The translations under genes were made by a program, and so were the position numbers. From Cryptomeria japonica (Eukaryota > Streptophyta > Pinopsida > Cupressales > Cupressaceae): a stretch of 64,000 bases of DNA. Below, piece after piece: positions 34,000 to 46,500 of the stretch. The stretch spans positions 566,451,152 to 566,515,151 of the forward strand of contig NC_081410.1 of assembly GCF_030272615.1 (NCBI RefSeq), given 5' to 3'. Below the pieces are notes generated by a model that was not told the DNA's origin, did no database searches, and saw only the letters and a list, made by a program, of their open reading frames with translations. Each line of letters opens with the position of its first letter. The stretch's first letter is position 1.

Positions 34000-35100
34000 T
34001 TTATTTATTGTAAATTTATCCTTAGAATTCTATTAAGAACTCTTGATACAAAAATATTACACATGACAAATAGATAGGATTTTTTGTTTGTGAAAAATGG
34101 TAGGGACATTGATAATAGGTATATAGTTGATGTATGTGACAATAGAGTAAAGGAAATTACATATAGAATCCAATGATTACTATGATGCACAAACCTCTTA
34201 AATCTTACAAATCAAGGGTGAGAAAACCCCATAAACTTTGTAGGATCATAACTTCAAGTTGATAGGCTATAATAAAATACTTAAACAGAGTAAATAACCA
34301 TGAATCCTCACCAAAAATTATTTAATAGATTCTAGATTCATGATCAAGTATAATTTCTTGGTAAGATTGAAAGGATTAAAAATGAAAATGGTTGATATTA
34401 CACCAACCTTAACTAGAATCTAGGATGAGTCTTGCCAAACATATTCAAAATTAAAAATTGAGAGGTCTAAAGGTCTTGACAATAGCCAATGCACTACACA
34501 TGACCAAAAACATTGGAAAGACGTGTAGGTGTGTGACATTGTCTATAAGTCAACTCACAAGATTATAAAATGGCTTCTTTAAAACAAAATGATGAGCTCT
34601 CACTCGTCCCTTGATAGAGGTAAATGGAAAGATGAATAGAAGATAGAAATAAAACATTACCTATGAGGATCATAATCCAAGAGAATAAAATTATTTTATG
34701 GAGCTAGGTTTTATACAAATGATCTATTTAGATGGATCCTAACTAGTGGAATGTAGATGAAAAGAAGGAATAAAGGAAAGTAGACCAAAAGAAAGTAGAT
34801 GATAAAAAAAAAAGAGAAAGTGTTTCAATCACTAGAGTGAATAGACTCAACAATAACACAATAGGTTAAAAAGAAATCACACATTTTTATTAACTATAAA
34901 GAGATTCACGAGAAAAAGAGATACAATTTTCCTAAGGGTTGAAACTAAAAGGAATGGTAAGGTTTCCACCAAAAATATCCAATAATCCTCGTTAGCTCAT
35001 TGTACATTATCAAATAGCTAACCCTCATAATAATTGGCCCTTCTCCACTAAAATAAATGCATATATAACATTTGCATCAACCCTTTAATGGTAAAATGGT
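34000..35100. other. AT-rich intergenic DNA
   Basis: No gene or clear repeat is seen between the LTR-like sequence and the 3' flank of PME-B. Confidence 0.6.
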
Positions 35101-35543
35101 AGGTCAATAATATTTTTATAATATGAAAGGGTTTTTTTATTTTTATTTTCCATCATTATAATTCAGAAATAAATAAGACTCCTCGATATCTTTAATTTGA
35201 TATTGTATTGACAAAGCTTGTTCTATTGTTGTAGAGAAAACAAACAAAGATATATGACGAGTTTAACATCGTTTCTTTAAATTAATTATTTACTAAATTT
35301 AAAAAATAAATATAACAATAACAAAAATTTGATCATTATTTAACATTTAATAATCTATTTGTCCAAACTTTTAAAAATATCTTTTAAAAGCACCTTGCAC
35401 TCAACACATTTTCTCATACATTTATTTACATTTTAATTAGAAACGAATAAGACTCCCCATCATCTTTAATTAAATATTTGCGCTTCCATATTATTCCATA
35501 GATTACTGCAAGGACAGCAAGCAAAGGTACATGGGAATTCGTG

Positions 35544-35549
35544 TTTATT
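35544..35549 (-). terminator. PME-B candidate polyadenylation signal
   Basis: AATAAA on the minus strand about 130 bases after the stop is conserved at the same place in PME-C (62904-62909). Confidence 0.6.
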
Positions 35550-35678
35550 TACACTGTTTGACTGAGAATAAATGAGTGGCAGATGGCTGCGATGGCGTAA
35601 GCAAATTATTCGCGATGTTTACACAACAAATTGAATAGCAATAAAAAATACTGTAAACAGATATATCTTAAATATCAG

Positions 35679-37501
35679 TTACAAGCCTGAAGTATAAGCG
35701 ACTCCTGTAGCTAGAATCCATGAGGTCCCAGAGATTAATTGAGCAACTGTGAACTTGGCGGCTTCAGTGGCACTGCTGATCACATGAAACCCAGGCCAAT
35801 TCACACGTTTTGACGTTCCTGCGCCACCTCCGGTGTTGCTGTATTCCCCGTAGTATAACGTGCTGAGAGCGAAATTGCCGTCCCATTCCAACCAACCAGC
35901 AGGGTCTATGTGATCGCCCAGAGTGGATTGCATAAACACAGTGCGAGAGTATTCCCTCCACGGCCTCCCCAGGTATGTCTTGATGGATCCTTTCACAGCT
36001 TCGAGATCAGAAGACGCTGACACTACGCAATTCTGGACGGAAATTCCGGTGTTTTCATTAGGATCTGTTCTTGCCTGGGCAGTGATTGTGTTGATCTGGT
36101 TGCTCATGGGACGTCGGGCGATGATATTGCTGTTCTGGATGACGACCGCAGCGTTGCCGAAGATGAAATCCACGGTGCCGTAGATATCCACTTCGCGGTA
36201 GAATTGGCGGAGGGAGTAGACATACAAAGTGTCTTGGTAGCCTTTGATGCTGCACCGGTACACGGCCGACTGGTCAGACCCCACTCGAAGTGCCACGGCC
36301 TGGTGCTTCTCCGCCCCTGCCGTGTTCTCGAACGTCATATCTCTTGCCACGAATCCATTGCCAGAAACAGCTGCAAGTGCACACAAAAACACACAAATAC
36401 AAAATCAATCACAAAATTCATTTGGGCGAATTCTAAACTACTATCTCCTGGTTTTGAAGTCTTACCCACAGTTGCAGTTTTGAAGGTAGTGACGCCGTCT
36501 TGGACGCTCTTGCTTCCAGTCACAACAGTTTTATCCTTGCCGTCTCCCACCAACATCAAATTGGTTATCTTGTTGGATATGTCGATGTTCTCCTTGTAAG
36601 TTCCCGCCTTAATGTAGATGATATATCTCTTGCTGCTCTGCTCAGGCACAGCGTTGATTGCTTCGGCGATTGTTCGGTAATTGCCGGAACCGTCTTGGGC
36701 TACCACAGCATTCGCTTGGCTGGCCGGGCTTGAGGCCTGCAATAGCTTGCGATCTCCCGCTGACAGCCATTCGGGAAATCCATCTTTACTTTCACGGCCA
36801 CGGTGGGAATGGAAATCTCCGTTGCTTAAAGATAGCAGGCGGCGGTTGTTAATGGTCGTGGGAGCCAAAGTGGAGAGCATGAACATGGAGAGCGAGTTGC
36901 TCACTAATTCTGACAAATTAACGGCTCTGGACGACAGGAGAGCCCTGATGGGATTGGTGGCACGCAAATTGAGATCACGAAATCCGTTCAAGCAGGTTTC
37001 CTGGTTTGTCAGAGCTGCACTCAACCAAATGGGGGAGTCTGTGTCTAAGGACCCGTTGTTCGAACAGACGTTGAGACGATCGATGGTATCTTCGAAGAGC
37101 TCCAAACAATCTTGCCAGGCCGCGCGCTCTCTTTCATTCATCACATTGTTTTGGAGAGTGAGGGCGAACTCGTGGGCTTTCTGAGCCCTTTGCAAGCTCA
37201 CTTGAAAAGCGAAGTTAGTGAGATCGTCAAGCTTGGCGGTCTGATAAGCAGGATAGGAAGCCATGGACGAGATACATCGCTCGGGATAACGGGCTTTGCT
37301 ACACGCCGAGCTCGCCACTTTGGAGACCGTTCTCCAAGCATGACGATGATGATGAGCGTTGTAGTTTGAGCCCACAGAAGCACTGACTGCCACAAACACG
37401 AGTGCGGCCACAACGAGAATTGACGTCAGAGCAACTACCACGCCTCTGCTTTTCGAATTTTCTGCTTTCTCTTCATCAACTCTGGCATAACCAATCTTCA
37501 T
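35679..37501 (-). CDS. PME: PME-B: pectin methylesterase with PMEI pro-domain, intact
   Basis: The coding exons are 37501-36466 and 36370-35679, joined over a 95-bp intron (36371-36465, GTAAGA...TTGCAG) that splits a codon after its first base. The product has 575 residues. Residues 21-41 are a hydrophobic anchor or signal. Residues about 55-215 form the PMEI-like pro-domain with four cysteines, C67, C76, C132 and C170. RKLL at 251-254 is the subtilase processing site. The catalytic domain (255-575) has Q369 in QAVAL, Q391 and D392 in GYQDTL, D413 in DFIFG, and R481 and W483 in LGRPW, all as required. It should remove methyl esters from homogalacturonan in the cell wall after secretion. The start matches that of PME-C and follows a TATA box by about 130 bases. 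It differs from A and C at QNCVVS versus QNCILS. Confidence 0.95.
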
Positions 37502-37630
37502 TTTTGTTAAGCCAATGCTTCTGTTGTTTCACAGGCGAGGACAGAATTCGAATTGTAAGAAAGCAAGCTTAAAGCTTCCTGGGAGAAATGTAATGGATGG
37601 TTTGAATCTCCAATGTGCCAAGCGTCGCAC

Positions 37631-37637
37631 CTTATAG
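37631..37637 (-). promoter_or_regulatory. PME-B TATA box
   Basis: The minus strand reads ATCCTATAAGGTGC, aligned with ATCCTATAAATTGC of PME-C, 130 bases before the start codon. Confidence 0.7.
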
Positions 37638-38399
37638 GATGGGATTCCGTGAGATAGTTGTAATCTACCGGGAATTGGACAATCAGTATCGAAACGATAA
37701 CTCCGGTGGTGCCATGAAATTCTTATTCTCTTTTACGTAGCCAATTGCTTGTCGTAGATTTCCTTTTTCTCTTTTACTTCAATCTAAACTCTATTATTGT
37801 CAAATACAGCAGCTACGAGAACCAAGTATTCGACAGAATCTCGTGCCGCATAAAATTAAGAGTAGCATTCAGCGTTGATTTCTCATTGCGTTTGCACTGC
37901 ATCATCGCCTACTTGGATTGAAAAAGCCTACAACAAGTTTGCAATATAGCTATATTCCATCAAGTAATTCGTACAAGACTCTCTGTAATCAAGTTGACCA
38001 TAGGTTAAGCATGTTAGCAGCCAGTTTAAAATCATGCTTTCCTTATACCATAATTTGCCCTAATTATGTCATGGAAGGGCTTATCGATCAGAAAGTTCTT
38101 TCCTTAAACAGTTATTTTCCTTATAAAGTTATTGGTCAGCGCACGACTGCGTATACAGTTTTTTTCGTCAGCATAAATTAGGAAAGCAAAAATGTGTTGA
38201 ACACTATAGACGAAATTCCTTTGACAGTTCACACTTCTGGATTCTGTTTACTTTTTCATCTCTATCGATTAGGTTGAATAGTATGAGGGAAATTTCCTCG
38301 ACTGCGTTAGAAACACAAATTCTATTTGATCGTATTTCTTAAATAGCTCTTCTTATCATAAAGCCACAGCTGAGATGTACAGTTATGTGAATCTATAAA

Positions 38400-39730
38400 T
38401 CAGACGACTTCAACCATTTGAATGATTCATAAATCAAGATAAGATTCTTCAACTTCGACTATTTGATTCATAAATAAGATAAGATTTCAGTTACGTTAGA
38501 TGTATCAGGTTTTGGATGATTCAAATCATAACAGTTTATTAAGTGGAAAATTGGCTATGTCTTGGAAGAATTATTATTACATATGGAAAAAATCTAATAG
38601 ATGGGTTGAAGTTAAATTAAAAAGAAAAATTGTCTTTCAATTTAAGAGCAATTTAAGAGTAAGTAGTCTCAATGGGGAAGACATCATTTTATGAATAAAG
38701 AAAAGGAATGGTTTGTTATTGCCGCAATCATTTTGATCATTTTGAACGTGAACGTTTCAAGAAGAAGAAATATATAACAAATCCTTCCGCCTATCGGTTG
38801 CTTGTTGCACCACAAAACCGTGCGGCTGCTAGTTCGATTCGTATTTAATAGTCTCAAGTTATATACGTCAGAAAAAACTTGTTGTACTAACTTGTTCATT
38901 AGTAATATGTATGTGACTCAAGAGCGTAACATCGTATTTAATGATAATGGATTTCAATAGAGTACACTTGGATAAAGACTTGGCATAGAAAAAATGACAA
39001 AGGAATGATCGTATTTTAAGAATCTTATGAAAAATAAAATTAAGAATGAGGATAAGATTAAAGACCAATATTTGACTAGATTGCTTGTGGGTTTAACTCA
39101 AATGAAAGCAGAAAATTATCATTTCAAACTCTTAGGATGATCATAATTAAATATTTAATTTATTAAGTAGATAAATGAAAATAAGAAGTTTCTAAATAAA
39201 AGATAAATTTAACTTGCGAGAAGATAATTATGAATTATTTAATTAATTTAATAGATTTATCAATGAGGAAGTTGCTAAGTTTGCCTTTATATACTCAACA
39301 ATGATATGGAGTAGTAAAAATGATGCATAGGACACGTCAAGAAAACATTAAATAAATGATTAAGGCATGCAATGATTAAGACAAATAATGATGAGAATAA
39401 ATTAATATAATAACTTATTTGATTAATAGAAAGTTTAACTAAAACCTTATAAAGGATATCTTCTCGAAGAACCACAGTGGAAAAAGAAACCACCACCTAA
39501 GAATATGATATTTTTTGGGAAATAATCATATAAACATATTTAAAAAGAGAAAATAAGGAAATTTGATGATAAGGGTTCAAAATGCATCCTTTTTTCATAT
39601 AGTAAATCTAATGATTATATGATCTTAACGAGAAAAGAATTTATATGTAGAGATGTCTTTTTTAAGAGTCTAACATTCTAATTTTTCATCATATTGATCT
39701 AATAGAATACAAAAATAATAGTGATACATA
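38400..39730. other. AT-rich intergenic DNA
   Basis: No gene is seen. Near 38400-38490 the phrase GATTCATAAATMARATAAGATT occurs twice. A 64-codon open frame at 38500-38694 has no recognisable motif. Confidence 0.6.
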
Positions 39731-39734
39731 ATCA

Positions 39735-40200
39735 TATTTACCCCAAAAGTTTGAGATAAAACAATACAATATTAACGAATCAATAAAAGAACAAGAAGGA
39801 TTGGATTATCCAAATTCAATATCATTATCTAGTACACTAATATAATGAGAAAGGAAAACGCCCATCAAATCATCAGGCTACAAGTTTAGTTATGCATTAA
39901 TAATATTTTTTCTACATGTGCTCATGAATTAATCTTTTCTAAGGAACAAATAATAAAGAAAAATGATAAAGTGCTATTGATCAAGAGATGGATTTAACTC
40001 ATCAAAATAAAGATATTTTTTCTCCATGTTCCCATGAATTAATTTTTGCTAAGGAAGAAATAATAAAAGAAAAATGGTAAAGTGCTATTGATCAAGAGAT
40101 GGATTTAATTCATCAAAATAATACACAAGAAATGGTATCATTATTTTTTGGTAAAGAAGATGTCAATTATAAATGGGTACCCAAAATTATCATAATCTTA
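39735..40200 (+). pseudogene. Copia pol relic (linker and start of reverse transcriptase)
   Basis: In one frame 40050-40190 reads EEIIKEKW, a stop, then SAIDQEMDLIHQNNTQEM and a KWV motif. This matches the copia RT entry pattern in which Trp, Ala, E/D-E-x, N-x-T and KWV are conserved (compare 7886-7995 in the full-length element). The preceding 110 bp (39903-40012) is a tandem copy of 40013-40122. The relic ends where block 2 starts. Confidence 0.66.
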
Positions 40201-40983
40201 ACATGTCCTTATTTTTTATTTAATTATATTATAAACTAGCAAAACAAAAGAAATTCAAAATATGCATTGAAGTTCTTGTAATATTAAATTTAAGGTTATC
40301 TTTCTAGTGTTGTTATTCCCAATGAATCGTGTTATTGAATATCACATAAATCTTGTTTTCTCTTTTGTAGTTCTATAACTTTTGTGCAGTGTAAATAATG
40401 TGTGGTTGTGACACAAATATCTTGGATGCTATAATTTGCATGCATTAACAGTCTAGATATGGAGTAATTTTCATTTACATTTATTAGAGAGTTGTTGTAA
40501 ATGGTAAAATGAACACTATTCTTTTAGCTTTAAAGTTGCATCCAGTTCAGGTTAATTTTGTTTCTCTTAAGTTATCTTAATTTCAATTAAGTTCTTTTAA
40601 GGAAAAGATTGGGACATGCCCTTGAATGGGGTAAGGCAGTTGTTATATGTTAATTTAATGTTTCAAGGTTGGGAAAATATATATAATAGATTACTTTACC
40701 ATGTTTCAATAGCTATGATTATGTGTTAATTTAATCTTTTATAGACATGACTCCAAAGCTGTTAATATTGATTATTAATATTCACAACTAATAAAATGTA
40801 TTGTATAAATTTAAAAAATAATAAATCATGAGATTTGTATTGGCCTACCAATAAAATATGATCTCATCATAATTATTTATTTATGAAAATTGCAAAGAGA
40901 AGTGATGCCTCCTCCAACACGTCCTCCAAATTTGAAGGAGAAGAATGAGTAGACAATTTGAAAAGTCCTAAAATGAAACCATC

Positions 40984-41840
40984 CTAGAACCACAAATTTG
41001 AAAAACCAAATATTTCCAATTGTTTCGAAGTTTTGGAATCTATGTGAACTATCAACTTTGATGTAGCGGGAGATAGGAGAATCATGAGTAGATCCACAAA
41101 CCCATTAAGAGGAACTGAATTACTCCTCACACTGGATGAAGGAGTCAAAGGAACATATGGATTATTGTCATCATCAATGGAGTGATCAAAGGTAAACACC
41201 TTGGACTGATGATTAGCACTACCAACTACAAAAACCTTTCATGTGGGATGACCAATGAACACCGAATGTGGAGTGAACTCAATTGTGTAGCCTTGTTGTG
41301 TAATCTGATATACTGATAGAAGATTATGAGTGATGTTAGGAATTCAATAAACATTAACTATTGAACCTGTACTTAAGCCATTATTACCAACAATAGCAAC
41401 GTGAACAAGCTGATTGTTTGCAATCAAGAGTCTACCTTGAAGTGGTTCTCCAGGAAAACATGGAATCATGGAATCAACTTGATAGATGAAGTGAATTAAA
41501 GCTCCTGAATTAATAATCCATCCAACATACCTAGGTGCATGAGTGATGATTCACCAAGACATGGTCCTCAAAATAAGAATAAAATGAACTAGAAGAAGGA
41601 ATATAAACTTGATTCTCCTTGATTAATTTATTTCACTCATGAATTTACACCTTCGTGTAACAATTGTATTCAGCATGCCCCTCTTTCTTACAAAAGCCAC
41701 ATGTGGGTCTTTCCTTCTTATAACAATTTTGTTCACTTTGCGCGAGTTTCTTACAAAAGGTACACGTGGATAACAATAGCTTTAGGAGAGCCATGGGCTA
41801 GACGAAGTGGTTTGAGATTTGCCCCTTTTTGTTATTTGAG
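40984..41840 (-). pseudogene. Copia gag-protease relic (block 2)
   Basis: This is the duplicate of 12218-13090. The zinc knuckle CGFCKKEGHAEYNC is at 41660-41701. The protease motif here reads GWIINSGALI, with Asn in place of the catalytic Asp but without the one-base deletion of block 1. The two copies have therefore decayed independently. Confidence 0.78.
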
Positions 41841-42207
41841 CTTCTCAGTTCCATGCACTATTTCGTACACACAAAAACTTACTCCACGTGACCAATAGAA
41901 ACGTCTTCTATTTGCACAATCCACTAACGAAAAATTGGTAGGTTAACGAAAATGAAAAGCAATTCTAAATTGTGTAGAATTCACTCCAAGTTCTCTGGAA
42001 TGAATCTACATAAAAATAGAACATAAACTACTTTGAAATGGATGTTTGAATATACGGTAACAACTCTTTTTGGAAAAACTTTGGTTGAATTAGTTGCATG
42101 GATGGTCTACCATTTTATTTATTTGAATTACAATTGAAGGAGATGTGAATTCCGGATATATGCCCCTTACGTTATCTATATTCATCAACGACTAATGACA
42201 ATTAATG

Positions 42208-42352
42208 TTTAGTCAAAACTATACAAAACGACTATAAATGTTTGACTCGAGTAACTATCCGGTCATGAAAAGCAGCATGGACAAAGCCCGTAGTACGAAC
42301 AGTCTTATACAAAACGCTTTAAATGATATTAATAAGAAGAAGAATATCCAGC
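42208..42352 (-). mobile_element. MITE remnant (block 2)
   Basis: This is the duplicate of 13448-13592, starting AGTCAAAACTATACAAAACG. It also has only one terminal repeat. Confidence 0.68.
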
Positions 42353-42359
42353 AAATGTC

Positions 42360-42565
42360 TCGTGCAAAATTACAATCGCTGTGAAAATTCAACGTTGAAT
42401 GCTGTTGTCTTCCTCTTCAAAATTTTAGGCGGCATACGAATTCGACATCCTCCCAGCTGTTGAGTTTGACAACGGGAGAGTGGAGGTTGAAGATAAAATA
42501 GAGAAGAAAATCTAGATGAAGTGAGAGTAACCAATCAATAGTTTTAAGGGAATAAGAAAGCATCA
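42360..42565 (+). promoter_or_regulatory. Relic PME promoter fragment (block 2)
   Basis: This is the duplicate of 13600-13801 and slightly closer to the live PME promoters: GCTGTTGAGTTTGACAA and ATAGAGAAGAAAATCTA match GCTGCTGTATTTGACAA and AGAGAAAAAGGAAATCTA in reversed PME-B. No TATA box or coding region follows. Confidence 0.66.
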
Positions 42566-42654
42566 GAGTTATCTTGTCGAAAGGTTTATCAAAGATTGAT
42601 TATCTAATTCTCGATCGATCGATCGGTAATTGCCCTTGGAACTCTTGTATTACT

Positions 42655-43550
42655 TATTACTCAACTTTCTATGGGTTACCCTGCTATCTCTTTGGCCGTG
42701 GCCCCCACTCGAAAACCACTCTTCTTTATGATACTACACAACCTCCAAAGAACCCCAAGACAAAGCACAAAAGCCAACTAACATAAGGAGTTAAAAAAAA
42801 AAACCTAAAAGACAATATGATTGAACAAACCTTCTACCATAGTTAAACCAATTGGAGGTGTGAAACGAACAACTAGTCTATCCAAAAAACAAGACCAAAA
42901 CCACAATAAAGCATGTACGACCACAACCAAAACTTAACCAACTCAACTTGCACAATAAACTGATATTCAACGACATGCCATTATGAGACAAGAATGACTT
43001 TACCAAATCAACACCAAAAATTCACCAATCAGAGTAAACACTCAAATGAATCTACTTGCACTTTAAATCATCCATGTTAAGGAATCATAACAATCACTCA
43101 AAATATACTTAAAATCCAATGTCAACTAATTGTAGCTATTTCAATAACTGACTCTTTCATGATGATAAAATCCACATTAAGGAATAACACATCAAAAGGG
43201 TCCAAGTAAACATACACCCCAAATAACTTTGCTCAATACTTGATTTTAAACCACACACCTTAAAGGAATAACAACAACTCGTAGCCTAATTAAGCCATCA
43301 TTTATAAACAAATATATAATCATTTCAATTTAAGCCAATTTGTCTATAACAAATACCATTTGAATTCGAATTTCAAATTACTGACAATAACATTTAAAAT
43401 ACTTTTGAAAACTAAGTTCAATATTTAAATCAAAATAATCTTTTCCAAATTAAAATCATTTCGACTAACAAAAATTGATGGTTATTCCTATAGCCTTTGT
43501 TTTCACAAAATCATTTACTATTATATCCAATCAAATTTAACATTCTCTTC
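42655..43550 (+). repeat. 0.87-kb repeat module, copy 3
   Basis: This is the block 2 equivalent of 13885-14775. Confidence 0.85.
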
Positions 43551-46500
43551 ATTTACCTAATTTAAAATACATAGTATAAATATATATTTATATATTCAAT
43601 ACTAAACTGATATTTCTTTTAAAAACCGAATTTCCTCTATCACCATTTTCCGAATAAAAATTAGAAATTATAAATATATATTTAAATTGAATTAAAAACA
43701 ATATAAAATAGTACCCATTGCACAGGAAATAACATTTACTATGATTTTTTTTTCACTGAGTTTTTTTTTTTTACACAAAAAAACTCATGGCAACAATGCA
43801 TTTCCAGCACATGTATTCAACTACTCAATTGGCCCTAACGCTAGGAGAACGGATCCAGTTCAATCCACAAATGATATTTTCATATATAATATCATTAATC
43901 CACATAATAATTTCATATTTAAAACATCAGATTCACATTTTTTTTAAAGTCTAAGGAGACCAATAACCAAGTTTTGGAGGCCATCCACCATTGATGGACC
44001 TCCAAAAACTCAAAAAATTAAAACTTCCCAAATCAAAAAATCCTTAAACCCCATTGGTTGATGGGTGAACAACATCACACTTTTGAAGTAAAATTCACTT
44101 TCCCCAAAGCAACTCTCATTTTAAAAATTGAAATATACAAATTCATATCTAAACTAAAATCCAATTTTCAAGTTGGAGAAAGGTTCTAAATCCATTTGCT
44201 ATCCATTTGCAACAAAAATTATACACTTTCATACAGAATCAAGGGATAAAATCAAATAAAACTCACCTTCAAGTTGAAGAATTTCAAAATGAAACATGGA
44301 GCCAAAGACTCTGAAAGAACTCATGAAAATTGAGTAGCAACAAGAGTTTTTCCACTCAAATCCAACAAGCTCCTACCCACAAAATCTCTTCAAGCAAATC
44401 CTTCCCAATAAAAAATTCAAAAATCCATTGTAGGGTTGGAAATCTCCAAATTTTGGAAAATAATACTAATTGTTCAAATATGCATAACACACATTTTATT
44501 CCACCATATGGTAATAAATAAATACTCTAATTTTGCTAGCTTAATAGAATTTGATTTATCAAATTACAAAAAAAATGTTCTTTTTTTTTAAAACAATTAC
44601 TCAAGCCAAATATAATTGAACTTTCACTAATAATTCATCATTCACTCTAACTTAGACAATTAAAAAATATTTTATTAACTAATTAACCACAAAAATGATT
44701 CTAATATAATTTATTCTTAATTGCCTTTAATCAACACAACACATATTAAATTCCCCTTAACTACTCAAGAAGAGAATAATTAAACACACAAAACTCATAA
44801 CACTTAACACTCAACTGAATCCAAAATAGAACATGACACACATACCAATGTTGGAAAAGTGGCCTACTTGGCAAATCAACAAGGCAAACAAAATATTGAC
44901 GATGCTCACAATTGAGCAAGGCTAGGGTTAACATTAGGACCTTAGAACTACCTCCTCTACTTCCATTAGGTTAATTAAGTACACTCAGACCTGTGGAACC
45001 AAGTGGAGATGATTCCTCATACCTACACGGTACTTGTACCTATAATTTCCTGCATCACCGAACCACGTATACATATATACACAAACACAATAAACACACT
45101 TGTGAAGGAGAATCATGACGTTCCCTGTCTCACCAAAGTGAGTCAAGGAAAATCATCTACTCGCACCCCATACACTTTCACACAACATGACAACATATAC
45201 ATAAATCAACTTTCACATAACGTAAATCTGTTAGTCCATCATTAGTAACACATAAATAAACTTAACATTTTATAATTTATAAAGTACAATGTAGAAGCAA
45301 AGTTTACAACTACTCAGCAATAAGAAATATTGTATATTCAATATCTATTCTTCAATGTAAAATAACACATAATCATATGCACCTGGTCACATTGCAAAGC
45401 AGAACAACAGAATAACACACCACAATCACAATAAATCAACCATCCATGTAAGCTACATAAAAGTAAACCTTGGTCAAAGAGGTCAAAAAGATCTGAACAG
45501 GGTAGGGGTACTACATTCTCTCGCACTAGCGTTCAACTTACTCCTGGAAGTCGTAAGGGTAGGATGAAAAACAAGGACATCTAAGTCATCACACTCACAT
45601 ATCATAACCCAAAATCATAACTCAACTTAAGGAGAACTGCAATCCATAAAATCAATATAATAATGTATGGAAATCAACATCCGAGTCATCTAACTTAACA
45701 AAAAGATTTCCCTCCTTTACGAAATCAATTAGTTAACATTGAACAATCTTCCTTTTATGTTCCTTAATTACAAAAATCAATGCATTAAAAGAATTACAAC
45801 AAGATTCATTATCTCGAATTACCTAGATTATACATACTAACACCTTATTCAGCTTCTAGGAACTACTATCCTAACTTACATTCATACAAGAAAAGATCTT
45901 CTATAGGAATCCTTATCCAAAAATATTCATATCATATTGTATAAAGCATAATAACTTAGTCTATCCAATCATGGAAACATTTATTTTACATCAATAAGCA
46001 TCATAAAATGATATTTACATGTCTACTGCAACATCCTAATTATAGACACTTCTCTGCATTCCCAGGTTAAGCATAACATGCTCTCAAATTGAACTTTAAA
46101 ATTCAGTCATAACTAATATTGCACACTACCTCTAAGGTACATAATGCATACAAAGTAAGGGAATAAAGGTTTAGGGTGTAAACTCACGTCAATAACAACA
46201 TCAAAACATCATTCTAGATACAAGATACAACCTCATACAAAAGAAGAAATGAATATATAATTACCTACATTCAACCATCTAAGGTCTACTTGATTCAATT
46301 AGAACTCTTGTAGGATTTTCAAACACTCAATGAGCCATAAGTCTACAGATATTTAATAATTATCTAAAGCTACCACATTATTTACTAGGTCCAATTCACA
46401 CGTCTTTCTACTACATTTTATAATTCAAACGATTTCAAAAAATTTCATCAAAGAAAAAAAACTAATTTCCTTAACTAATCTTGTTATTTAATTAGTTACC

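Larger units (their letters stand above)
35100..38400 (-). repeat. PME-B arm of an inverted duplication
   Basis: The reverse complement of this interval aligns with 60250-63330. The match covers about 0.8 kb of upstream DNA, both exons, the intron and about 0.5 kb of 3' flank, with scattered indels. Landmarks outside the gene include GATCGATAAGCCC upstream and GTTGAGTGCAAGGTGC downstream. Confidence 0.88.

Noticed and set aside
35923-37369. Open frames opposite the PME-B exons
   Set aside because: They are shadows of GC-richer coding DNA. The same shadows appear opposite PME-A and PME-C.
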